DNA of 64,000 nt from Aspidapion aeneum (GCA_963576565.1 OY755038.1:136444866-136508865), one strand, 5' to 3'. Shown: positions 31,017 through 42,647, counted from the stretch's first letter. Numbers and translations: made by a program. The notes: generated by a model from the letters alone, not told the origin.

Positions 31017-33640
31017 ATGGATATTTTTTATGTAAATATTTGTAGCTTACTGGCTGATGGAAGAAAAAACATAGAAACTTTTAACCCATCTGTTGTGCTA
31101 CTTAGTAAAACTTGTGTTACAGAAAATATTATGGATTTTGAAATTAAAATAGATGGTTTTAGAATTGTACGTTGTAATTCGAACAGCCGAAATACGGGAG
31201 GAGTGATTGCCTACATCCGTTTGAACACAGAATTTAAACTTATTAAAAATATTTCGTTAGATAATGGTTATTGGTGTATGTTTTTGAAAGTCATTATTGA
31301 CAGGGCTGAGTGGCTGCTTTGTGTAGTATATAAGTCTCCCAGTTTTTCTAATTCCTCATTTCTTGAAACATTTGAGGATTTATGTTCAGAATTTTTACCC
31401 AATAATAAAAAAGTTATTTTTGTAGGGGATTTTAATATTGATTACTCTCGTGATTTATTTTATAGTAAAAAGCTTAAAGATATTGTTGCTTTTTATGGTA
31501 TGAAGCAAGTAATCGAAAAATACACGAGAATTACAGAAAATACCAAATCAACCATTGATCTAGTCATAACAAACTGTGATAATAAAATGGCTTGTAGGGT
31601 AAACACTACTCCCAAAATAAGTGATCACTTTAGCATATCAATTTGGTTAAGTCAAAATACAAATAAGCCTAACACCAAAAACAGCCAAAAAATTAAATCG
31701 AAATTTTAGTTATTTTAATCTAGATAAGATCTGTGATAGGCTAATAGGTTTAGAATTTTCTTTAGATAGTACTGACGTTGATTTTATTTATCAAAATTTT
31801 TTAAATGTCTGTAAAGGTGTTATTATTGAAATTTGTCCCCTCAAAGAAATACGTATTTATGGTAACGATCTGTCTTGGTATGACTGTGAAGTACATCTTG
31901 CTGCTAGAGAACGGGATGTTGCTTTTAAGTCCTTTAATAATAACCATTTTGAATCTGATAAGCAGGCTTTATGGAATAGATATAAAAAGGAACGAAATAA
32001 TGTAGTAAGTTTGCTTAATATAAAAAAAGATGCCTATTTTATTGAAAGTGTCTTAGAAATAGTAAGTAGCATAGATGAACGCGATGCATGGTCTCCGGTT
32101 GGATACCCAAGTGTCAGCTCACGCTTTTTTAAATTTAATAAGTTAACACTGAAAGACTTGAAAATTATATTTGCGTCTCTTGACAACAAATGCAATACAA
32201 ATGACGTATTAAATTCTAAAATGCTTAAAAATATTGGGAGAGTAGTTGGCCATGTGCTACTTCATTTGGTTAATACGTGTCCCGAAATGGGCAAATTTCC
32301 AAAGTTGCTGAGATCAAGCATGGTTGTTCCTGTTCCTAAAGTGAAAAACTCAAAATTAGCTAGTGATTTTCGACCAATAAACACCTTGCCAGCTATTGAC
32401 AAAATGTTGGAGCTTGCTGTGTACAATCAGCTAATGCACTATTTTACAAGCAACAACATACTTATGGAAAACCAATCTGGATTTAGGGCAAAGCATTCTT
32501 GTGAGACGGCATTGCAACTGACACTGGCAAACTGGCAGATAATTGACGAAAATCAATATATTGTCGTAGTTTTTCTTGACTTAAGAAGAGCGTTTGAAAC
32601 CATCGATAGAAACATTCTTCTTAAAAAGCTTATGTACTATGGGATAGGTGGGGCCGTGCTTGGTCTGGCAAAGGAGTTTCTCGAAAATAGAGTTCAGACG
32701 ATCGTGATAAACAACATGGTGTCATCAGTTCAAGAAAATAAGTTGGGAGTTCCTCAAGGGAGTGTCTTCTTTATAGCTTATATTAACGATAACGAAATGA
32801 ATGTCAATTTTGATTATTTAAATGTCTTTGCTGATGATACCTACTGTGGTGTAAATGATGAAAATTTGGATACTGCAGTTGTACGAATAAATACTGAACT
32901 TGCAGCTATGTCCAAATATTTAAAAACAAATAAACTAAAATTGAACACGTCTAAAACAAAGGCAATGATACTGTGCAAACAACACCTCTATGAAAAGATT
33001 GACTTGTCTAAAATGGACATAATTATAGATGGTGAAAGAATTGACATTGTTGACGACATAAAATATTTGGGTTTTATGCTGGAGCCTAAAAAATCATTTT
33101 AATTATATATACAAAAAAATTATTAAAAAATTGTCATTTTTGTCCCGTGTATCCAAAAGTTTATCTGTTTAATCTACAATAACTGTGTATAAAACTATAG
33201 TACAACATTTTGATTATTGTGCAAGTGTTTTATATTTTTTAGATATTAATTGTAAAGAATCGTTACAAAAACTACAAAATAGGGGAATGAGAATAATTAT
33301 TCGGTCTAATAGAAGAACTCCTATAGATCTAATGCTTAACGCTTTAAACTGGCTGAGTGTTAATAACAGACTGAAATACTTTATGCTTATTTTTATTTAT
33401 AAAATAGTTAATAATTCACACCCTCCATATTTCAGCAAATTTATAACGTTTAATTTAGAGATACACAATTACCCTACAAGAAATAGATTTAATTTTAACA
33501 TTCCTAGAGTAGATACCAGAAAATGTGCTAATTCATTCTTCGTGAAAGGCCTGCAAGAGTATAATAATTTGTCAATTGAAACCAAAAACTCAAGTTCGCT
33601 GAACATATTTAAAAGCAAGATCAAAGAATTGCTGTTTTAA
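31017..33640 (+). pseudogene. CR1-like ORF2: APE endonuclease and reverse transcriptase, broken
   Basis: The endonuclease is at 31017-31709 (YVNICSLLADGRKNI, VCVVYKSPSFSNS, VGDFNIDYSRD, ISDHFSI). A frameshifted linker runs to 32010. The RT is at 32011-33102 with DFRPINTLPAIDKMLE, NQSGFRAKHSCETAL, FLDLRRAFETIDR, GVPQGSVF and FADDTYCGV. A stop and shift near 33102-33185 precede the C-terminal region (LQKLQNRGMRIIIRSNRRTP, then HNYPTRNRFNFNIPR, ending near 33640). The catalytic aspartates are present. At least three frame interruptions make it inactive as written. Confidence 0.85.
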
Positions 33641-33852
33641 ACTTAATTCGATATTAATAATATATACAGACTAAGAAATATTTTATTAATGTATTATGTG
33701 TTTTTGTGTATACCTTACTATTGATTATTATTATGTTTTTTTTATCACTATTATTATTATTTGATAAATTAATGTTATTAGCTATGTTGTATTAGGAGTT
33801 TCTAAACAACGAATAAAGAGTTATTATATTATTATATATTATATTATATTAT

Positions 33853-35433
33853 TACCATTGTCACTATACATGTGTGCACAGCGACCTCTTCGTGAGATAA
33901 AACGTCCGTAGGCAGCCAAGAATGTAACGGAGGACATATCACTAACAACTTCTAAATGCAATGCGCCTTGGTAGAAAAACAAACAAATATCGCAATGTAT
34001 CCTTTATAATGCTTTATGGTCTCTTCCTTTTGTTGTTCGTATTTGTAGAGGTCCAGCGTAGTCTACACCTGTATGTTCAAAGGGATGAGAAGGTGTTACT
34101 CTTGGTACTGTAGCTGTTTTAAATCTAATGCATTTTACACATTTTCCTATTGTTGTTCTTATGACCTGCTTGGCATTGACTATCCAAAATTGCTTCCTAA
34201 TATACGTCAGTGAAAGTTGGTTTCCTCCATGCAGTGTGTGACTGTGAGCATCAAGAATAATAAGCTTTGTGAGATGACCATGAGCTGGTAGAACTTTTGG
34301 ATGTTTGCCTTCGTATGGTAGTTGGGATTTCTCTAATCTACCTCCGACTCTTAGTATGCCCTTGTTATCGAGAAATGGGTTAAGGCTTATGAGCCTGCTT
34401 TGGTTATTTATTGGTTTCTTTTCTTTTAGTGTTTTAATTTCTTCCGAAATGTAATAGTTTTGTTCTTGTTTAACAAGAACATCCAGGGTATCTTGTAGTT
34501 CCTGAACTGTTAGTAAACGTTTTCTTTGCCAGTTTTCTTTTAGCAATCGGCGACACCAAGATAGGACGCGAACCATCTTGGTTTGGGATGAGAATCTATT
34601 GGTGATAAATATTTCACATATATTTTTTTTTATTACTGTTGTATGACAACGTTTTATTTCTTCGGTTACTACTGGTAGTTCCAATTTCTTTGGACAATTT
34701 TCTGAAATGGTAGTTGATGCTAGCCATTCTGGACCATTCCACCAAATTTTACATTGTTTTAATTTTGCTGGGTCTATGCCTCTTGAGATAGGATCTGCGG
34801 GATTCTCAGCCATTTTTACATGATTCCAATGTTTATCTGGCAGTAATTTATTGATTTCTGACACTCGATTGGCAACGAACGTCTTCTATTTCGATGCATC
34901 TCCTTTTATCCATGGTAAAGTTATCATTGAGTCTGTCCGTGCAAATTTGTCTATATCTTTTAATGACAGTGCATCTAGTGTTCTTTTCATAAACTTTGCC
35001 AGTAATAGAGCTGCACATAGTTCTAATCGTGGTATTGTGGTTTTTAATCGAGCGGGAGCGATCTTATATTTAGCTATCAGTAACGTTATTTTGGTTTTAT
35101 TTAAGTCGTAATCGATGACTTTCAGGTATATAACAGCGCTATATGCTGTTTCAGAAGCATCGCAAAATCCATGTATTTGATTTTGACGATTTATGGTTTG
35201 GAACGTCCATCTAGGGAGGACAATTTCTTCTACAGTAAATGTTACTGTAAGCTCGGTTTGAAATAATTTTCATTTAATTTTAATATTTTCTGGCACTGCC
35301 TGATCCCATTTTAGATTTTGAAGCCACAGTTCTTGAATCATTTTTTTTGCTATAATCACCACTGGCGCCAACCATCCTAATGGATCAAATAGCTTGGCAA
35401 CTTCGGAAAGAATCGTTCGTTTAGTAATCTTTA
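33853..35433 (-). pseudogene. BEL/Pao RNase H region and integrase N-terminal half
   Basis: The minus strand from 35433 gives DPLGWLAPVVIIAKKMIQEL and QELWLQNLKWDQ (the region after RT), then RNase H with broken frames to about 34865. VKMAENPADPISRGIDPAKL and WWNGPEWLA then lead into the integrase (34864-34004): LRVGGRLEKSQLPYEGKHP, HSHTLHGGNQLSL, CVKCIRF and FEHTGVDYAGPL. The start of the core catalytic domain continues to 33853 (VVSDMSSVTFLAAYGRFISR, SDNG). Wording and order are those of BEL/Pao pol. It adjoins the CR1-like insert at one end and the RTE-like insert at the other. Confidence 0.85.
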
Positions 35434-35446
35434 GTTCTTTGTTTAT

Positions 35447-36255
35447 ACTACTACTACTATGTAGGTTTAGAACGTTTTTCTACGTTGTCCGACGCCTATT
35501 CTCCACCTCCTTCGATCCTGACAATCATCTTCTGTCAGATTCTTTTGACTCATTGATCTTTGGATTGACTGTTGCCATTCTAGTTTAGGACGTCCTCTTT
35601 TTCTGCGCCCTACTGGTTGCCACTCTAGGACCTGTTTTGGTAATCTTTCGTCGTTCATCCGTTGTACATGGCCGTACCATATCAATTGCCTTTTAGTGAT
35701 GTCATCCGTTATGCTTCCCTCGATTCCCATTCTTTCTTTTATGATCTCATTTCTTATGTGATCTAATTTAGATATTCTCATTGATCTTCTTATTGCATCC
35801 ATTTCGATACTTTCCATTTTTGTTTTGTATTTTTCTGTTACGCGACAAGTCTCTATTCCATACAACAGCGTGCTTTTTACCATTGTTTCATATATGTTAA
35901 ATTTTACATTCTTTCTTATCTCTCTGCTCCATAAAATACTGTTAAGACATCCAATAACCTTTTTTGCTTTTACTATTATTTTTTCCAATTCTTTACAGTC
36001 TGTTCCTATCTTATCAAATGTGACACCCAAGTATACATACTCATTGCATGGAGATATTGTTTGTCCATTGTCTAGTTCTAACTCACTGGATTCGTTTCCA
36101 ATACATAAGTACTGTGTCTTGTCCACGTTCACTGTTAGTCCCCACTTTTGGTATTCTTCCGTTAACTTTCTCATCATATACTCCATGTCTTCTTTATCAT
36201 TAGCTACAATTACTTGGTCGTCAGCAAACTGTAGTATGTATATAGTAAATCGGTC
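35447..36255 (-). mobile_element. 5'-truncated RTE-like non-LTR element
   Basis: A minus-strand insert flanked by GTTCTTTGTTTAT at 35434-35446 and 36256-36268. Its frame (36255 to 35467, open throughout) begins in the RT palm with LQFADDQVIVAN and ends with LIWYGHVQRMNDERLPKQVL and GRRKRGRPKLEW, the standard C-terminus of RTE-like insect elements. The 3' end is a short (GTA)n tail at about 35447-35460, as RTE elements end in brief microsatellites instead of poly(A). Only the last ~265 residues of ORF2 are present, typical of 5' truncation during insertion. Confidence 0.9.
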
Positions 36256-36268
36256 GTTCTTTGTTTAT

Positions 36269-37140
36269 TTGCGTCTTGAATCTAAAGGTGTCTTCAGCGG
36301 GCATCCAATGAATACCCAGCGATTTTATTGTGCCATCTTCCGTTATTTTTCTTAGCTCTTCATCTAAAGAATTGAGGAGTTGTACATGATTGCTTGACCA
36401 TTTGCGAAGTGTAAAACCTCCTGATTTAAACATTCGTGTGAGTTCTGCTTGAACTTCAAGGGCTTCTTCTACTGTGTTGGTTCCAGATAGGAGGTCGTCA
36501 AAAATCTTGTGTGGCTACCCTGGCGACCAGTGGATAATTGTCTTTTTCATCTTCTGCTAGTTGCTGGATCATTCTTATTGCCAAATATGGAACTGCTGTA
36601 GTTCCGTATGTAACGGTTGTTAGTTTGTATTCTTCCATTGGCTTGTTGGGGCTCCATATAATTGTTTGAAATTTTTGGTCATCTGCATGAATTTTTATTT
36701 GTCTGTACATCTTTTCAATTTCTGCGGATAACACAACTTTGTGCGTTCTCCAACGAAGAAGTATATCTGGTAATTCTTGTTGAAGTTTTGGGCCTACGTA
36801 CATTGCATTATTAGGGCTGACTCCATTTGACGTTTTGCTTGAGGCATCAAAAACTACTCTTAATTTTGTAGTCGTACTGGATTCTTTTATGACAGGCTGA
36901 TGGGGAATGTAGTTGCGTCCGTTAAATAATTGACTGCATCTTTGCAAGTGGTTTCGATTTAAATATTCTTCCATAAATTGATTGTATAAACCTTTTTCTA
37001 ATTGAAGAAACCGTGCAACTGCACGTGATCTTGATGCTCCTAATGCTTGAAGTTGGTTTATGAATGGGATTCGGACGGTGTATGTTCCATCCGCATTTCT
37101 AACTGTATTTTGTTGGTAGTGTTCTTCGCATTTATTTTCA
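36269..37140 (-). pseudogene. BEL/Pao reverse transcriptase
   Basis: Minus-strand frames 37140-36975 (CEEHYQQNTVRNADGTYTV, LEKGLYNQFMEEYLN), 36974-36498 (LRVVFDASSKTSNG, LSAEIEKMYRQIKI) and 36433-36269 (GFTLRKWSSNH, LGIHWMPAEDTFRFK). These are the successive BEL/Pao RT blocks. The catalytic YIDD-type block falls in the frameshifted stretch near 36500. The frame then enters the RTE-like insert at 36256. Confidence 0.87.
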
Positions 37141-38275
37141 TGTTCGGTAAGCGATCTGGTTCATTCTCTCATCTGCAACCGAATAATAGGCCCCTTGATA
37201 AAGCAGCTGTTTTACTTTACTTTTAAATAACTTTAAATTCCCTATACTTTTTATTTCACTGTGTAAATGATTGTACTCGAACACAGGCATAGTTAACAGA
37301 TCTTTCATATCTAGTTGTTCTATGTAGTTCAACTCTTAGCTCATTTCTATTTCTTGTGTTATAGATACTGCAGCTACCGTTAGTTTGAAAGTTGATCATA
37401 TTTTCTTTAACATAGAGACATAATTTAAGTATGTATATGGAGAAAAAAGTTAAAATTTTGTTATTAACAAAAGTATCTTTGCAAGATCCACGTTTTTTAA
37501 TGTTAAATAATAGTCGAATGAGTCTTTTTTGGGCTACTAAAATTCTTTCCGCTGCTGTACTTCGCCCCCATATTACTATGTGATAAGACATTTTGGAGTA
37601 GGCCATACTGTAGTAAACTTGCATTAGAATGTCATGGTCCAAATCCTTCTTTAGTGTTAGCATTGCAAAATATACTTTGTTCAACTTTTGAGCAACCAGA
37701 TCAATCCGCTTGTCCCACGACAGTGACGACAGTGTGCTTTTTCAACTGATATTTGTCTTACATCTGACACTAAGTTGCTCTTGGTAAAATAAATGCATTT
37801 AGTTTTCTCTAAGTTTAGCATAAGTCGGTTTTTTCACACCATAGCCCCATTTCTCCTGTAACTTTTATGATCTTTTCCTCTAGTTAATTTAAGGTATTTG
37901 CGGATATTCCTGTTCCGACATCATCTGCATAAGTTACAATACAACCGGCTGATACATGTTGTGGTAAATCATCCATAAAGATCACAAACACCAGTGGGCC
38001 TAAGGTCGATCCTTGAGCGACACCTGTCTCCACAGTAAATTCTCGTGAGTAGGATCCACCAAACTTTATCCTAAATGTTCTATCCTGCATAAACGAGTCT
38101 AGCAGCTTTAGCGTCGTACCCCTTATACCCTTGTTTTCCAGTTTTTGAGACACAAAATCAAATGACACCGAGTCAAATGCCTTTGACATGTCAAAGAATA
38201 TAGCTGCCACATACCTTCCCCTATCTACTTCTCGTTCTAGGAAAGCCAGGAAGGATGTAGTAGCCGTTTCCATCG
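37141..38275 (-). pseudogene. CR1-like RT and C-terminus inserted in BEL/Pao
   Basis: Minus strand: 38273-37884 carries FFDMSKAFDSVSFDFV, VAQGSTLGPLVFVIFMDDLP and the catalytic YADDV. After a frame-broken stretch, 37684-37256 has MSYHIVIWGRSTAAER and LVAQKRLIRLLFNIKKRGSC. 37332-37138 gives LHSEIKSIGNLKLFKSKVKQ and LLYQGAYYSV, the usual C-terminal end. The endonuclease and RT N-terminus are missing, so it is 5' truncated. One edge is fused to BEL/Pao gag and the other to its pre-RT region, with BEL protease sequence lost between them. Confidence 0.83.
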
Positions 38276-38638
38276 ATTCGCTTGCTTTGCTTCAGTGTCG
38301 TCCAAAATTTCTTCTAACTGATCTAGCAGAACTTCTAATTTATTCATCTCGTCTTTTTGCTTTGCTTGAATTTTGATTTTGTATACTTTTGCCAATTGCT
38401 CGAAATATTGCTGCGTATGGTAGTTGTGGGAGGAGTAGTTTAGGTCCTTGATCTGCTTCTCTTTCTGTTGAATAGTGATCCATAATGTTTCTACTGCTAA
38501 TGCTTTTTCTTCGAAGTATTTGATAGTTTTTCTGCTGGATGAATCTTTTTTCATGTTTGTTAAATATCGTTGTATATCTTTTCCACGTTGTTCTTGATCT
38601 TGGGCTAGAAGATTCATTTCTTCGAGTGTGGTAGTCAT
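38276..38638 (-). pseudogene. BEL/Pao gag, N-terminal part
   Basis: The minus-strand ATG at 38636-38638 opens a charged helical segment (KDIQRYLTNMKKDSSSRKTI, LDQLEEILDDTEAKQANRWK) typical of the BEL/Pao gag N-terminus. It is cut at about 38276 by the CR1-like fragment. The rest of gag, with its zinc knuckle, and the protease are not found before the RT resumes near 37140. Confidence 0.6.
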
Positions 38639-38829
38639 TTTCTCTTTGTTTTGCGATGGAGATATTACGTTGGTTGGACGGGCCGTTAACTAGTAGACTT
38701 TTGTAAGTGTGGACGGTGACTGTGCGAGTGCAAGTATGGATGATGATTTTCTTTAGGCTGTTGTAACAGTCTAGACGACAGACCTGTAGGTGTGGAGGGC
38801 GCTTTTATGCTTTGTTGTAGGGTAGACGG

Positions 38830-39606
38830 TGATTGAACCTCTGTTGGGTTGTTGTGCAAGTCTGGACAATTGGACTTAGCTTGGTTTGGCTTGACTTGGC
38901 TTGTAGTGGCTCTGCCTGGCTGTGCTTGGCTCTGCAGTACTTCGGCGTAGCTCGTTGTGGCTCGGCTTGTAGTGGCTCTGCTTGGCTCGTTGTGGCTCAG
39001 AAGTGGTTCGACGTAGCTTGTCGTGGCTCGGCTTGACTCGGCGTGGCTCTTTGTGGCTCGATGAGGCTCGTTGTGGCTCTGCTTGGCTCGTTGTGGCTCA
39101 GAAGTGGTCCGGCGTAGCTCGTCGTGGCTCGACTTGGCTCGGCTTGTAGTGGCTCTGCTTGGCTCGTAGTGGCTCAGCAGTGATTCAGCGTAGCTCGTCG
39201 TGGCTCGGCTTGTAGTGGCTCTGCTTGGCTCGTAGTGGCTCTGCAGTAGTTCGGCGTAGCTCGTTGTGGCTCAACTTGGCTCGGCTTGTAGTGGCTCTGC
39301 TGGGCTCGATGTGGCTCGTTGTGGCTCTGCTTGGCTCATTGTGGCGCAGAAGTGGTTCGGCGTAGCTTGTCGTGGCTCGACTTGGCTCGGCTTGTAGTGG
39401 ATCGTAGTGGCTCAGCAGTGATTCGGCGTAGCTCGTCGTGGCTCGGCTTGTAGTGGCTTTGCTTGGCTTGTAGTGGCTCAGCAGTAATTCAGCGTAGCTC
39501 GTCGTGGCTCGGCTTGTAGTGGCTCTGCATGGCTCGTAGTGGCTCTGCAGTGGTTCGGCTTAGCTCGTCGTGGGTCGGCTTGTAGTGGTTCTGCTTGGCT
39601 CGTAGT
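38830..39606 (-). repeat. 66-bp minisatellite in the BEL/Pao 5' leader
   Basis: About twelve imperfect copies of a 66-bp unit rich in GGCTCG (for example CGGCTTGTAGTGGCTCTGCT), with shorter partial copies nearest gag. It lies on the minus strand between the primer-binding region and the gag ATG. Because 66 bp is 22 codons, one minus frame stays open over the distal copies (39489-39606) and would repeat SHYKPSHDELR. The position suggests untranslated leader, not a gene. Confidence 0.8.
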
Positions 39607-40105
39607 GGTTCGAAGGACCAATGAACAGAGTTGCTCCTTATGTAGAGCAACCTGTTACGAAGCTGACAGACGCCCCTATTTACTTGAGGGTGACGTTCTG
39701 TCAAATTATGCACAGTGCCCTTTGTAAGGTGACAACTGTAGCGTTTGTGTATGGAGTGCAGCTTCACACTTCGGATATAGGCGTAGTGTATAGTATTGTT
39801 TGGTGTGTAATGAGTAAAATTCCATAACAGGTTTAATACTGATTTTTTGAAGGTATCAATACATGCTTTTATACTAAAGTATGGCGTAAAATTAATACAT
39901 AAGTTTACAAAAAAGTTGCTGACTGCACGTGTCATTTGTCCCCTGGATTGAAGGCATCGATCGTGTCGATAGGTATTTAAAGTAGGTGTTGGTAACTGGT
40001 ATTTCCTATTGCGTCATTGCCCAGGTCATCGCCTTAGGAATTCGAAAACATCCGAGTGCAATTTTCGTTAATATTCTATGTCAGCAGAATGTTTGGTTGA
40101 CTACA
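39607..40105 (-). repeat. 5' LTR and primer-binding region of the BEL/Pao element (minus strand)
   Basis: Read on the minus strand, TGTAGTCAACC at 40105 could start a TG...CA repeat ending ...CTCTGTTCA at about 39622, followed by TTGGTCCTTCGAACC (39607-39621), which has the look of a BEL/Pao primer-binding site. There is no second copy to align, because the 3' LTR is missing at 27995, so both boundaries are inferred. Confidence 0.45.
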
Positions 40106-40323
40106 TTCCCAAATAATAAAAGTTTTTATGCCTAAATATAAGAATTTTTTTATATTTAGACAGTTATGTTATTTTAACTTTGATTTTGACAAATTGACAG
40201 ACAAATTGTTCACACTTTAAATTGAGGGGGCGTATTGGAATAAGTGTTTTAGTGTGCTAATGTTTAAAATGAATGAAAGATAAAAGAATGTCAGTCAGTG
40301 TGAAGAATTTTGGAGAAGTCATT
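40106..40323 (+). repeat. 3' end of Copia: untranslated region, polypurine tract, first half of 3' LTR
   Basis: The stretch ends in a polypurine tract ATTGAGGGGG (40221-40230). It is followed from 40231 by a sequence matching the 5' LTR (GTATTGGAATAAGTG...) up to GGAGAAGTCATT at 40323. There the match stops abruptly at an insertion; the second half resumes at 51450. Confidence 0.85.
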
Positions 40324-40442
40324 TGTAACGGTCCAGAATTTCCGTACAAAGAAATTATAAAGTGACATTTGTTTTTACTTTTCTACTTTATCTTTACTGC
40401 TGGAAAATAATATCTGCGGAGTAAAGAAACAACTGTTATATA
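40324..40442. mobile_element. Left end of an unidentified insertion in the Copia 3' LTR
   Basis: The sequence starts TGTAACGGTCC directly after the interrupted LTR, with CATT at 40320-40323 repeated at 51450-51453. The insert ends ...GTGTTTCA at 51449, so it has TG...CA ends and a 4-bp duplication, as expected of an LTR element, but no matching LTR pair could be found by eye. The Gypsy element at 40443 is inserted in it. Confidence 0.5.
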
Positions 40443-40885
40443 TGTTATATGAAAATATCCTGCCTACACTTAGAAGAAACCAGAACCTTCTATGAAACCC
40501 GAGAACCTTCCAGATAAGAAGCTTATTCTGCTGACTTGCGTTTCCCATGAAATAAACAACACGTGCATTCAAGCCGAATCAGCACTTTATTTCTCAGAAC
40601 CTTTTAAGATAAGAAGACCATTCTGCTGACTTGCGTCTCTCACGGAATAAACAACACGTGCATTCCTGCCGAATTGCACTTTAGTTTAAGTCTAGAATAT
40701 TAAGGAATTATTCCATTGCTTAATCAGCACATTTTCTTTATATAAACTCAAATCATTGTAATGTTAAGTCATTCTCTTTAGAATCGTTCTTAAGTACACG
40801 TTCAATTATAACGTTTAAGTCCTATATTGTATTTAATCAAAATAAAGTTTTTTAAAAAGTTAAAAGTAAACTTTAAAGTATAACA
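40443..40885 (+). repeat. 5' LTR of the Gypsy element, with promoter and polyadenylation signal
   Basis: The LTR starts TGTTATATG and ends TATAACA. A TATA box (TATATAAA, about 40739) is followed 32 bases later by an initiator TCATTC (A at 40771), and AATAAA lies at 40841-40846, so U3/R/U5 can be read off. Within U3 a segment of about 75 bp is present twice, 95 bp apart (TTCTGCTGACTTGCG at 40526 and 40621), each with CACGTGCATT. That is, two CACGTG E-boxes at 40560-40565 and 40655-40660. Confidence 0.9.
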
Positions 40886-40887
40886 TT

Positions 40888-40905
40888 TGGCGCAGTCGGT
40901 AGGAT
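40888..40905 (+). promoter_or_regulatory. Primer-binding site complementary to tRNA-Ser
   Basis: TGGCGCAGTCGGTAGGAT lies two bases after the LTR. It matches the tRNA-Ser-type primer-binding site known from the 17.6/297 group of Drosophila Gypsy elements, where it primes minus-strand synthesis. Confidence 0.8.
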
Positions 40906-41258
40906 AGTTTAACACACGCGAAAACACGAGTATTCTAATTCGCGAGTGGTGAAGCTCCAGCTCTTTAAGCTATCAAGAATCTACAGCAACCAAGAAGTTA
41001 CACAGCAACAAAGAAGTTAAATAGCAACCAAGTAGTTACATAAGCAACCAAGAAGCTAGACAGCAACGAACCAAGCGTCCTCGCAACCAACGGATACGGA
41101 AGGAACACCTAGTGAAGCCCCTGGTAGCCGAACACGTGGAGACAAATGGTCCAGCTAAAGCTTTTGTGAGTAAGACAATTGAATCATCACGTTTTTTTTT
41201 CAAATAAGTTGATATTTTTATTTAAGTTTTAAAATACGAGAAATCAAAAACCATCAAA

Positions 41259-42647
41259 ATGACTGAACCTCGTAATAATCAACCAGCAAACCAACCTATA
41301 GTTGAGGTTGAACCTTATCGTTTATCGGAAATTTTCTCAATAATCCCTGAATACGATGGAGATCAAATATTTTTAGGAACTTTTATCAATGCTTGCGATT
41401 GTGCTTATAACATGGCCGTCGGAGATCAACGCGATTTATTGTTCATACACATTAAAAATAAATTAAAAGGAAAAGCCGCACAATTAGTAAACTCTCGAAA
41501 TCCTCTTTCTTGGATTCAAATTAAGCAATTATTAACAACATATTATGGAGATACGCGAGATCTTTCTTCAATAATTCAAGATCTACAAAGACTCAAACAA
41601 CAAACAAACGAATCACCTTTAATGTTTTTCAATAGATTACAAGTCATGAATTCAAAAATGCACGCTTGTATTCAAAAATCAAATTTAAATATGCTTCAAA
41701 AAGATGCACAAATCCAAATAATAGATTCTATGGCATTAAATACGCTTTTAACAGGATTAGAATCGCGCATAGGTCATATTGTCCGTGCTAGCAATCCTAA
41801 AGATTTACTTGAAGCACAAGTAAGAATAAGACGCGAACTACAACTTTCATATTTTGAAACACAAAAAACTCCAAACCGACCCAATGTTTCAAATAATCCC
41901 ATACAAAATAGACAAAATAATTTTCAATCGCGAAGAACAGCTTCTCAACCACAAAAATGTTTTAAATGTAATCGTTTAGGTCATCACGGAAGTGAATGCC
42001 GTACTTTTGTACAGAGACCCCCGGTCTACACAAATCAAAATCAACAATTTAACCAAAATTTTCAAAGACCCAATTTTGCCCAAAATCAAAATCAACAATC
42101 TAACCAAAATTTTCAAAGACCCAATTTTACCCAAAATCAACCAAGCACCTCTAGAAATTTTGTACCACAAAACCAACAAAATAATTTTAGACCATCAGTA
42201 ATTCAAAGAAATCCAAATTACAATTCCCCACAACATAGAGCACATGTAGTGAACTATTCTGATGAATATTTTAATAATTTTGACAACTACAATCCCTATG
42301 ATCCCAATTTTGAAAATTTTAACAACTATGATCCTTATGATCCAAATTTTGAAAATTTTCAGTATGAAAATCAGTTTCATTACGAAAATGAAATCTATCA
42401 ACCATCTTACGAATATCCGTATTCACAAGAATTTTCAAATAATCTTGATGAACAATATTTAAATGACATAAGTCAATACAATTTTAATCAACCCGGAGTA
42501 TATCAAAATTTTGAAAACCAAAATCAAATTTTGCCACTAAAAACCCAAAATTTTCAAATTACTTCCAATCAAAACCATCCACCCCAATCGATTCAAGAAA
42601 CAGATACCCAATTAGAACAAATTACTACGAAAATCCAACACATATAA
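41259..42647 (+). CDS. Gypsy gag
   Basis: A 462-residue capsid/nucleocapsid protein. Residues about 20-200 form the capsid region (LSEIFSIIPEYDGDQIFLGT, LLTTYYGDTRDLSSIIQDLQ). One CCHC knuckle is present, CFKCNRLGHHGSEC, near residue 230. It is followed by a low-complexity tail rich in N, Q, F and Y with repeated NFQRPNFAQNQN-type and NYDPYDPNFENF-type units (about 255-380). The ATG at 41259 is in reasonable context after a leader of about 350 bases. The TAA at 42645-42647 ends it, but the protease follows in the same frame without a shift. Confidence 0.88.
   Translation: MTEPRNNQPANQPIVEVEPYRLSEIFSIIPEYDGDQIFLGTFINACDCAYNMAVGDQRDLLFIHIKNKLKGKAAQLVNSRNPLSWIQIKQLLTTYYGDTRDLSSIIQDLQRLKQQTNESPLMFFNRLQVMNSKMHACIQKSNLNMLQKDAQIQIIDSMALNTLLTGLESRIGHIVRASNPKDLLEAQVRIRRELQLSYFETQKTPNRPNVSNNPIQNRQNNFQSRRTASQPQKCFKCNRLGHHGSECRTFVQRPPVYTNQNQQFNQNFQRPNFAQNQNQQSNQNFQRPNFTQNQPSTSRNFVPQNQQNNFRPSVIQRNPNYNSPQHRAHVVNYSDEYFNNFDNYNPYDPNFENFNNYDPYDPNFENFQYENQFHYENEIYQPSYEYPYSQEFSNNLDEQYLNDISQYNFNQPGVYQNFENQNQILPLKTQNFQITSNQNHPPQSIQETDTQLEQITTKIQHI

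Larger units (their letters stand above)
28873..33852 (+). mobile_element. CR1-like non-LTR retrotransposon inserted in BEL/Pao integrase
   Basis: An insert of 4.98 kb splits the BEL/Pao integrase gene. TACCAT occurs on both sides (28867-28872 and 33853-33858), and integrase sequence lines up across the gap (SDNG on one side, GTNFVGA on the other). Inside are a 5' leader of about 500 bp, ORF1 (29382-31006), ORF2 (31017-33640) and a 3' tail of TTAT/TATTAT repeats at about 33820-33852. It looks close to full length, but both ORFs carry stops and frameshifts. Confidence 0.85.

Noticed and set aside
39539..39827. Plus-strand frames over the TGGCTCG-rich minisatellite
   Set aside because: Low-complexity translation of a 66-bp repeat; no start context or domain.
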